Source: Comamonas sp. JUb58
Lineage (GTDB): Bacteria; Pseudomonadota; Gammaproteobacteria; Burkholderiales; Burkholderiaceae_C
DNA length: 64,000 nucleotides
Direction: 5' to 3'
Assembly (NCBI RefSeq): GCF_004364775.1
Contig: NZ_SOAL01000001.1
Location: forward strand, 372,001 to 436,000
The stretch's first letter is position 1. Every line of letters starts with the position of its first letter. Of the stretch, positions 8,834-15,639 are shown piece after piece. The position numbers and the translations under genes are program-made. Under the pieces are notes generated by a model. The model did not search any database, was not told where the DNA came from, and saw only the letters and a program-made list of their open reading frames with translations.

Positions 8834-10100
8834 ATGGACTCGCAACCATTCATTCCCAGCCCCGATTCTCCGGCGCCGCATCCTTTTTTGCTGCGTGTTT
8901 CCCAGAGCCTGCTCGCGAAGGCCGAGCGAAGTAGCGCAACAGGCCCCGTTCGTTTATCACTAGACCGCAAGGCTGCACCCGAGTTGTACGATGCAGTGGA
9001 TGCCGATCAAATCCAGTTGCTGCGGATGCAAATTGATGATCTGTGCCATACAGGTTGGGTCCGGTTGCGACTGGAGGATCCTCGCGCATTCGCCAGTTTT
9101 GGCGATCGCAAGCCCAAGCTGGAATTGAGCGACTTCGATGCATTGGCCGCCTGGGCTGGATACACCCCACGAGCCCAGCGCTGGAGACAGCAATGGCGTG
9201 CACATCTCGCAGAATATTGGGTAGCCACTCCGCTGCAAGCACCTTCAGACCCTGCGGCGGTATTGGATCATCTTGCACGCAACCCCTTGCTTCCGGTGGA
9301 ATGCCTCTCCGTGGAGGAGGCCACCCTCAGCATCACCTTGTTGACGGCCCTATGTCGCTCCGGTCAGGCCATCGCTTTGCGCGAGGCGTCGGCCAGCATC
9401 TTTCAGGGCCGCGCCAAGGTGCTTGACCATCGGGAGGAGTTGCTGAGGTTGCTGGGCGCAGCACATGAGCAGTTCGCAGACACGCCAGCACAGTTGCTGT
9501 TGGCACCACCATACAGGACGGCGGCAGACGGCGATGCAACGGCTGCATTTACGGAGGTGCTGTTTATCGAGAATCTGGTCACTTTCGAGCACATGGCAGA
9601 CACACGCGGATCCTCCTGGGCGGACAGTTTGCTCATCTATGCAGCAGGCTTTCGCGGAAGCACTCGCAAGCTGCGCATGCGTGCCAACTGCCGCCTGTAC
9701 CTGCGTGCGCCAGCGCCATCCATCGTCTTGCCAGAAATTGAGCGCTGGCTTTTTTCCACAGCCGCACACCACAGCGATGGCCAGACATCCCTGCCGGTGT
9801 ATTTTTTCCGGAGATCTCGACTATGCAGGCATGCAGATACTTGCAAGCCTGTGTGAGGTATTTCCGCATACCCAAGCCTGGCGTCCAGGCTTTGTCCCCT
9901 TGGCCAAGCTGTTGGAATCGGGGGCTGGCCATGCACCCCAATGGGCAGCCAAAGCACTGCAAACAGACCCCGGCGCCACGGGCTGCGTCTACGCAGACAG
10001 TGCCCTGCTGCCTTTGTTGCGTGTGAAGGATCGCTTCATAGACCAGGAAGCTTTAGACCTGAACGCGATCATCAGATCACATGGTTCGGCCGCCATGTGA
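8834..10100 (+). pseudogene. jetD: Wadjet nuclease JetD, frameshifted within the Toprim domain
   Basis: Reading starts at ATG 8834 (or TTG 8828, overlapping jetC). The first frame gives about 340 aa and ends at 9856. JetD-like sequence includes the Toprim glutamate strand LFIENLVTF near residue 246. At a run of six T followed by CC (9802-9809) the correct frame changes: the first frame reads into RRSRLCRH, while the other frame continues with GDLDYAGMQI, the Toprim DxD motif, and runs to a stop at 10100. One surplus base separates the catalytic Glu from DxD. The protein is the topoisomerase VI A-like nuclease that cuts plasmids. It is either a real loss-of-function mutation, a sequencing error in the homopolymer, or unusual +1 frameshifting. 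Confidence 0.85.
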
Positions 10101-10143
10101 CCGACAGCGATTGCCTCATGGCTCAAGCCAGCTTGAGGAGAGA

Positions 10144-11529
10144 TCAATACACATCGCGCCGGTAACGCCCGGCCAGTGCCAGGGCATCCACTTCAGCGGC
10201 GCCCAGCACCTGGCGCAGCACGGTATCCACACCCTGCGCCATGCCCTGCTGGCTGCCGCAGACATAGATCGCAGCGCCGCGCGCGACCCAGTCGCGCAGC
10301 TGCTGCGCCTGGCGCTCCAGCAACTGCTGCACATAACAAGGGTCGGTGGCATCTCTTGACCAGGCGCGGTCCAGCCGCTCCAGCTGGCCAGCGGCCAGCC
10401 ACTGCTGCAGTTGCGCGTCCAGCAGCGCATCCTCACCCGGCTTGCGCTCGCCAAACAGCAGCCACTGGTCGGAGCGACCCATCGCAATGCGTGCGCGGAT
10501 ATGGCTGCACAGGCCCGCCAAGCCGGTGCCATTGCCGATCAGCAGCAGGGGGCGCTCGGCGTTGTCTCCCAATCTAAAACCGCTGTGCGCACGCAGCTGC
10601 ATCGGCAACACATCGCCCACGGCCATGCCCTCGCACAGCCAGCCCGATGCCAGGCCCGGTGTGCCATCGGCACGCGTGCTTTGGCGCACCAGCAGTTGCA
10701 GCTGGCCATCCTCGGGCACCGAGGCAATCGAATAATCTCGGCTGCGCTGCGGATCGGCCGGCACCACCAGCGATACCAGGTCACCGGATTCCCAGCGCGG
10801 CAATGCGCCGGACTGCGGCTGCCAGTCGAGCAGGTACACCGGGCCGCCCTGGCTGCCGGGGTTGAGCAACTGGCGGCGGCGCAGCACCCAGGGCTGGGCA
10901 GCTTCCGGCTGGCGCCAGCCATCGCCAGCCTGGCCGGTCAGCGTCTGCAGCAGCTCGGCCGTCTGGCCCTGCCAGGCGACCAGGCTGGCCTCATCGCCGT
11001 TGTCCATGCACAGCACATCGGCCTTGGCGCCCTGCTGCTGCAGCCACTGCTGCACGCGCAGGCCAAAGGCGCAGAAGGCCGCGTATTCGCTGTCGCCCAG
11101 CGCCAGCACCTGGGCACTGTGCCCGGGCAGCGGTTGCGCCTGCTCCAGCACCTGGCGCACAAAAGGCAGGGCGTCGTCGGGCGCATCGCCCTCGCCGGTG
11201 GTGGACAGCAGCCAGAGGCTTTGCGAGCAGGCCTGCAAGTCGGCCAGGCGCAGCGCCTGCACCGGCCGCAGTTGGACTGCGCAGCCGCCGGCATGCAGTA
11301 CGCGCGCGGTCTCATGGGCCAGGGCCTCGGCCCGGCCGGTCTGGCTGGCATAGGCCACCAGCACCGGCGCGCCCTGCTGGCTGCCCGCTTGCAGCGCGAG
11401 CTGCTCCTGGCGCTCAGCCCGGCGCTGGCGCCACAGCCGCCCTGCAATGCCGGCACACAGCAGCGCATACCCCGCCACCAAGCCTGCTGCGCCTGCCATC
11501 CGCGCAGGGCTTGCTATCCAATCCATCAT
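10144..11529 (-). CDS. Membrane-anchored flavodoxin/FNR-type reductase (sulfite reductase flavoprotein-like)
   Basis: The product is 461 aa. One N-terminal transmembrane helix (about 10-30) is followed by a basic stretch, a flavodoxin domain (about 55-195) with the FMN loop YASQTGRAE and STTGEGDAPDD, then an FNR-like module with the FAD motif RDYSIAS, the nucleotide motif IGNGTGLAG and a C-terminal YVCGSQQGM. This is the domain order of cytochrome P450 reductase and CysJ, tethered to the membrane. It is the last gene of the PepSY/DUF2271/DUF4198/ApbE operon and overlaps apbE by 4 bp. I infer that it passes NADPH electrons to the PepSY protein for ferric-siderophore reduction. Confidence 0.85.
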   Translation of the reverse strand: MMDWIASPARMAGAAGLVAGYALLCAGIAGRLWRQRRAERQEQLALQAGSQQGAPVLVAYASQTGRAEALAHETARVLHAGGCAVQLRPVQALRLADLQACSQSLWLLSTTGEGDAPDDALPFVRQVLEQAQPLPGHSAQVLALGDSEYAAFCAFGLRVQQWLQQQGAKADVLCMDNGDEASLVAWQGQTAELLQTLTGQAGDGWRQPEAAQPWVLRRRQLLNPGSQGGPVYLLDWQPQSGALPRWESGDLVSLVVPADPQRSRDYSIASVPEDGQLQLLVRQSTRADGTPGLASGWLCEGMAVGDVLPMQLRAHSGFRLGDNAERPLLLIGNGTGLAGLCSHIRARIAMGRSDQWLLFGERKPGEDALLDAQLQQWLAAGQLERLDRAWSRDATDPCYVQQLLERQAQQLRDWVARGAAIYVCGSQQGMAQGVDTVLRQVLGAAEVDALALAGRYRRDVY

Positions 11530-12665
11530 CGCTTCATGCTGCCTGCAAAACGCTGCTCCCAGGCCGGCGTCATACGGCGCAGGCCTTGCGGCTGCCCGGC
11601 ATCGGGATGGGTGTGGAACACCGCCGCCAGCTGCTGCTGCAGCGCAAACTGCCAGCCGTCCTCGGGCCCCAGCACCGTGAGCACGGTGGCCAGCGCATCG
11701 GCATGCATGCAGTCGCGGTGGTAAACAGTCACGCTGGTCAGCGCATGGGCCACGGGCCGGCCGCTGCGCGGGTCCAGGCTGTGTGAAAAACGCTGACCAC
11801 CCTGCATGAACACATGCCAGTGGTCGCCCGAACTGGCCAGCGCGCCATCGCCCAGCGGCACCACCAGTGGTTCATCACCGGCAACACCTGCCACGGCTAC
11901 ACGCCAAGGCTGGCCGCCGGGTTTCTGGCCCCAGGCCCGGATCTCTCCGCCAATCTCCAGCAGCGCATGCTGCCAGCCGGCCGCGCGCAGGCGCTCGGCG
12001 ACCCAGTCCACGGCATAGCCCTTGGCGATGCCGCTCAGATCCAGCTGCAGGCCACCGGGCTGCAGCAAGCGCCGCTGCTGCGGCTGCCACTGCAGACGCT
12101 GGTGGCCGCAGACCTGCAGCGCGCGGTCAATATCGGCCTGCGCAGGTGCTTGGCCACTGTGCGGCGCTTGTGGGTTCGCACGCGGGCCAAAGCCCCAGAG
12201 CGACACCAGCGCACCCACCGTCGGGTCATAGGCGCCATCGCAGGCGCGGGCCCAGTGCAGGGCCGCATCCAGCACCTGCGCCAGCTCGGGTGGCAGCACC
12301 TGCCAGCTGCCTGCATCCGCGGCATTGAAGCGCGAGAGGCAGGAGTCCGCCTCCCAGTTGCTCATCTGCGCGATCACGGCATCGAGCGTTTGCTGCACCA
12401 GCGCTTGTACCGGCGCCAGCGGGGCATAGTCGGGGTTGGCCAGGCGCAGCGACCAGGTGGTGCCCATCGTTGCGCCCTGCAGGCTGTGCAGGCTGCCATC
12501 CTGCGCATGCTGCATCGCAGGCGCCTTCCAGGCGGGGGATGCAAAGGAGCGGCCGGCTAAAGCCTGACCCGCCAGCGCAGGCTGGCCTTCACCCCGGGCC
12601 CGGGCCTGGGCCTGGGGGATTTGCCAGATGCCGGCGCCATAGTGGATGCGCGGTGCCGTGCTCAT
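11526..12665 (-). CDS. apbE: FAD:protein FMN transferase (ApbE family)
   Basis: The product is 379 aa from ATG 12665, which has a GGAG ribosome site 5 bases upstream; an in-frame extension to 12716 lacks one. ApbE motifs are present: GATMGTTWSL near residue 65, DLSGIAKGYAVD, EIGGEIRAWG, and HSLDPRSGRPV followed by MHADALATVL, the Mg2+/FAD site. The family attaches FMN covalently to Ser/Thr of target proteins. No signal peptide or lipobox is visible, so a cytoplasmic location is likely. The operon context is iron uptake. No acceptor motif of the D-x-x-S/T-G-A-T/S type was found in the neighbouring proteins. Confidence 0.9.
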   Translation of the reverse strand: MSTAPRIHYGAGIWQIPQAQARARGEGQPALAGQALAGRSFASPAWKAPAMQHAQDGSLHSLQGATMGTTWSLRLANPDYAPLAPVQALVQQTLDAVIAQMSNWEADSCLSRFNAADAGSWQVLPPELAQVLDAALHWARACDGAYDPTVGALVSLWGFGPRANPQAPHSGQAPAQADIDRALQVCGHQRLQWQPQQRRLLQPGGLQLDLSGIAKGYAVDWVAERLRAAGWQHALLEIGGEIRAWGQKPGGQPWRVAVAGVAGDEPLVVPLGDGALASSGDHWHVFMQGGQRFSHSLDPRSGRPVAHALTSVTVYHRDCMHADALATVLTVLGPEDGWQFALQQQLAAVFHTHPDAGQPQGLRRMTPAWEQRFAGSMKR

Positions 12666-12722
12666 AGCCGCTCCGCGATCAGGCCGGCGCTTGTCCGTGT
12701 TGCTGTCACCCGCCACTGCGCC

Positions 12723-13523
12723 TTAAGGCAGCACTTCCAGGGTGGCGACATAGGCCAGGCGGCGTTCCTTGGCGATGGGGTTGGAGGTCTTGTCGTCCTT
12801 GACGTCCGCATCCAGCCAGTACATGCCCGCCGTGGGGAACTTGACCTTGACGTGGCCCTGGGCATCGGTCTTGAGCTTGATCTCGTTGACGGCATCGCGG
12901 TAGCGCTTGCCATCGGGCACCAGCACCACTTCGACATCGGCAGCCGGTTTGCCATCGACATGGAAGGCAAAGGTGGCTTCCTCACCCACCACCAGGTCGT
13001 TGGGGTGGGTAACAGGCACCAGCTCCAGGCCCTTGCCGCTCAAACGCAGCGGGCTGGGCTTGCCCATGGTCACAAAGGTCTCGATGCGGCTGATGCTTTC
13101 CGCCACGCGCACGTCCTTGGCATCGGCGGGGATCTGCTTGGCGATCTCTTCGGCGCTGCCGCGCAGGCGCTTCATCTGGCCAGCGGCATCCTTGTAGGAG
13201 CCCATGACGCCGCTGTTGACAATGGCCAGCTGGTAGGTACCGGCTTGCTCGGGCTTGATGTCAAAGACGCTGCGCAGCTCGCCCTTGTGGGCATTCTTGG
13301 GCTCCACCGTGCTGCCATCGGGCGCCGTGATCACCAGCTTGTCCAGGCCCAGCGGGCGGTGGTTGAAGAAGAACATGTCGTTGGACACGGCAGCATCGAC
13401 CGTGACCCAGTCCGCCTTGGACAGCACGGTGCTGGAAGGCTTCATCCAGACGCTGTGGGCCTGGGCGCCGATGGCGGCGCAGCTCAGCGCCAGCGCGGCG
13501 GCGATACGGGTGGCAGAAAACAT
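12723..13523 (-). CDS. DUF4198 family periplasmic protein
   Basis: The product is 266 aa with a clear signal peptide ending AIGAQA before HSVWMKP. The start at 13523 has a GAGGAG ribosome site. The mature protein has the pattern of DUF4198 proteins: a His-rich new N-terminus, beta-sandwich repeats and a C-terminal part with GHVKVKFPTAGMYWLDAD. Family members occur in metal, mainly iron or nickel, uptake loci, and the first His of the mature protein may bind metal. It is one of two small periplasmic proteins between the PepSY and apbE genes. The exact role is unknown. Confidence 0.85.
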   Translation of the reverse strand: MFSATRIAAALALSCAAIGAQAHSVWMKPSSTVLSKADWVTVDAAVSNDMFFFNHRPLGLDKLVITAPDGSTVEPKNAHKGELRSVFDIKPEQAGTYQLAIVNSGVMGSYKDAAGQMKRLRGSAEEIAKQIPADAKDVRVAESISRIETFVTMGKPSPLRLSGKGLELVPVTHPNDLVVGEEATFAFHVDGKPAADVEVVLVPDGKRYRDAVNEIKLKTDAQGHVKVKFPTAGMYWLDADVKDDKTSNPIAKERRLAYVATLEVLP

Positions 13524-13556
13524 GGCGACTCTCCTCAGAAATAGTGTTGTGTTGGA

Positions 13557-14078
13557 TCAGGGCTTGAGTTCGAGCTTGATCTCGCCCAGCTCCGTCTTGC
13601 CCTGGGCAGACAGGCTGGTGGCCTGCTTGGCAGGCCATTCAAAAGGAATGCTCACCAGCTCGCGGCCACCGACTTCGCGTGCGGCCTCGATCTGCAGCTT
13701 GTACTGGCCCGGCTCCAGCTTGGGCAGCGGGTTGCTGCCTTCGGAGAAGGACAGCGCATGCTTGCCTGCCGGCTTGGTGGGCTGGGTCACGCCATCGATG
13801 GGTACGCTCAACTCACGGCCGCTGCGGCGCCACCACTGGCGCATGTCCTTGAGCCATTTTGCGCCTTCGGCATCGCGCTTTTTCACCTCGTACCAGACCG
13901 ACAGATTGGCGGCGACTGTGCCGTCAGCGCGCTCCAGCCAGACGGCAACATAGGGGCGGTGGTATTCGGCCACCTCCAGGCGTGGCAGCTCCACGCCGAC
14001 ATTCAGCCCACCGGCAACGGCCGGCAGCCCAGCCACCGCCGTCAAGGCCACGGTGAAACGCGAAACAGTGCTTGTCAT
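13557..14078 (-). CDS. DUF2271 family periplasmic protein
   Basis: The product is 173 aa with a signal-like N-terminus and a GAGGAG ribosome site. It has the DUF2271 pattern: VELPRLEVAEYHRPYVAVWLE near residues 28-48, followed by KDMRQWWRRSGRE, a motif typical of the family. DUF2271 genes are found with PepSY, DUF4198 and ApbE genes in iron-regulated operons. The location is periplasmic. Its biochemical function is not established; I infer a part in periplasmic iron reduction or handling. Confidence 0.85.
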   Translation of the reverse strand: MTSTVSRFTVALTAVAGLPAVAGGLNVGVELPRLEVAEYHRPYVAVWLERADGTVAANLSVWYEVKKRDAEGAKWLKDMRQWWRRSGRELSVPIDGVTQPTKPAGKHALSFSEGSNPLPKLEPGQYKLQIEAAREVGGRELVSIPFEWPAKQATSLSAQGKTELGEIKLELKP

Positions 14079-14115
14079 GTGCTCTCCTCGGAATAAAAAG
14101 ACGGTGGCTGCGCGC

Positions 14116-14763
14116 TCAGTGCACCAGCAGCAGCGCGAGCAGCGCTGGGACCAGCAGGCCCAGGCCCACCATGGGCCAGGTCATGGGGCGGCGGCCGGCA
14201 TGCATCTGCAGAATGAACAGACCGGTGATGCAGAACACCAGACAGGCGCCTGCAAAGATGTCGATGAACCAGGTCCAGGCCAGGCCCGCATGGCGGCCCT
14301 TGTGCAAATCGTTGAAGTAGGAGATCCAGCCCCGGTCGGTGGATTCATGCTCGGCCTGCCCATCGCTCAGCGCAACGCGCACCCAGGCATCGCCACCTGG
14401 CCGAGGCAAGGCCACATAGACCTCGTCCTCATTCCATTCCACCACGCGCTTGCGCGTGTCGGCGCCCAGCTCTGTGCGCAGCCAGCCTTGCACATCGGCA
14501 GGCAGCGGCTGGGCGGTGTCTGCGGCCTCTTTGTGGCTTGCGGCCGCCTGTTGCAGGCCCTGCAGCAGCGGCGCGGGCAAGGTGCCTTCGCGCAGCACCA
14601 CGGCGGGCTTGGCCTCGATCTGGCCGGCATGGTTGAGCGTGAAGCCCGTCACCGCAAACAGCAGCATGCCCACCAGGCAGATGGCGGAGCTGACCCAGTG
14701 CCATTCATGCAAGGTCTTGAGCCAGTAGGCCCGCTGCGAAGAGGAAGACGCGTTGGCTTTCAT
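14116..14763 (-). CDS. PepSY-associated transmembrane protein
   Basis: The product is 215 aa. A first membrane helix (about 27-48) follows the segment LHEWHWVSS; a periplasmic PepSY-like part comes next, then two helices from about 160 to the end, preceded by NDLHKGRHAG. The paired histidines at the two membrane borders are typical haem ligands in PepSY-TM reductases such as FoxB, which reduce ferric siderophores. It is the first gene of a five-gene operon downstream of a Fur-like site, so it is probably iron-repressed. Electron supply by the flavoprotein at the end of the operon is an inference. Confidence 0.85.
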   Translation of the reverse strand: MKANASSSSQRAYWLKTLHEWHWVSSAICLVGMLLFAVTGFTLNHAGQIEAKPAVVLREGTLPAPLLQGLQQAAASHKEAADTAQPLPADVQGWLRTELGADTRKRVVEWNEDEVYVALPRPGGDAWVRVALSDGQAEHESTDRGWISYFNDLHKGRHAGLAWTWFIDIFAGACLVFCITGLFILQMHAGRRPMTWPMVGLGLLVPALLALLLVH

Positions 14764-14841
14764 GCGGAGAGAGGCAGGTGTCAGACCCGGCGGCGGGGCA
14801 GGACGGCGCCGGGCAAAAGCAGGGATTTTAAGGAAAATAAA

Positions 14842-14856
14842 TGCTAATGAATCTCA
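14842..14856 (-). promoter_or_regulatory. Putative Fur box upstream of the PepSY operon
   Basis: The sequence TGCTAATGAATCTCA fits the 7-1-7 Fur pattern TGATAATnATTATCA at 11 of 14 defined positions. It lies 79 bp before the PepSY start, in the only gap between this operon and the hydroxylase gene upstream. Confidence 0.55.
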
Positions 14857-14898
14857 TTTTCAAATACTTTACCCAGTGGAGACATGGGTATGCGGTAC

Positions 14899-15579
14899 TC
14901 AGGTCTCCGCCCACATGCGCAGCAGGTTGTGGTAATGGCCGGTGAGGGAGACGGTGTCTTCCGTCTCGCCCAGCTGGTTGCGCAGCCGCTGGATGCTCTG
15001 GTCCAGCTCAAACAGCATCGCGCGCCGGGCATCGTCCCGCACCAAACTCTGGGTCCAGAAGAAGGAGCTGACCCGCTCGCCCCGGGTCACCGGCTCGACC
15101 CGGTGCAGGCTGGACGAGGGGTAGAGGATCAGGTCGCCCGCAGGCAGCTTTACCTCGTGCATGCCATAGGTATCGACCACGACCAGCTCGCCGCCGTCAT
15201 AGTCCTCGGGGTCGGACAGGAACAAGGTCGAGGACACATCGGTGCGCAGCCACTGGGCCACGCCGGCCTCGCGCCGCGCGGCGCCATCGACATGCAGGCC
15301 ATAGGTTTCGGATTCGGCATAGCGGTTGAACAGCGGCGCCATCGTGCGCGCCGGCAGCGCAGCCTGAAAGAACAGCGTATTGGCCGCCAGCGCACGCTGG
15401 ATGATGCGGCCCTGCTCCAGCGCCACGGGCGAGGTCTCGGGCAGTTGCCGGTTGCGCTTGACCTGCGCGCCCTGGCTGCCAACCGTGGCACGGCCGTCTA
15501 TCCAGTCGGCCGCATCGATGGCCGCGCGCATGGCGGCCACCTCGTCGCGCGTGAGTACATTGGGAATGTGCAGCATCAT
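14899..15579 (-). CDS. piuC: PKHD-type Fe(II)/2-oxoglutarate hydroxylase (PiuC/YbiX type)
   Basis: The product is 226 aa, the usual length for the family. The 2-OG dioxygenase facial triad is visible: H-x-D in YGLHVDGAA near residue 97 and a distal His in [10 protein letters not shown] near 157, with the 2-OG-binding Arg shortly after. Family genes sit beside TonB-dependent siderophore receptors and are repressed by Fur; the substrate is not firmly known. Here the gene lies 61 bp downstream of the receptor gene, beyond an intrinsic terminator, with a GGAGGAG ribosome site, so it is likely expressed by read-through. Confidence 0.92.
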   Translation of the reverse strand: MMLHIPNVLTRDEVAAMRAAIDAADWIDGRATVGSQGAQVKRNRQLPETSPVALEQGRIIQRALAANTLFFQAALPARTMAPLFNRYAESETYGLHVDGAARREAGVAQWLRTDVSSTLFLSDPEDYDGGELVVVDTYGMHEVKLPAGDLILYPSSSLHRVEPVTRGERVSSFFWTQSLVRDDARRAMLFELDQSIQRLRNQLGETEDTVSLTGHYHNLLRMWAET

Positions 15580-15597
15580 GGCTTGATCTCCTCCATG

Positions 15598-15623
15598 AAA
15601 AAAGCCCCGGCAGACGCGGGGCT
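15598..15623 (-). terminator. Intrinsic terminator after the siderophore receptor gene
   Basis: On the reverse strand an AGCCCCG/CGGGGCT stem with a 7-base loop is followed directly by six T. It sits between the receptor stop and the hydroxylase start and may attenuate read-through. Confidence 0.8.
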
Positions 15624-15639
15624 GGCTTCAAACAAGTGA

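Noticed and set aside
9802-9808. Classic -1 programmed frameshift signal (T TTT TTC) in jetD
   Set aside because: The heptamer is present, but a -1 slip leads to the wrong frame; the conserved GDLDYAG continuation needs a +1 change. I therefore favour mutation or a sequence error.
10122-10137. Hairpin CTCAAG/CTTGAG between jetD and the flavoprotein gene as terminator
   Set aside because: The stem is short and no T-run follows on either strand.
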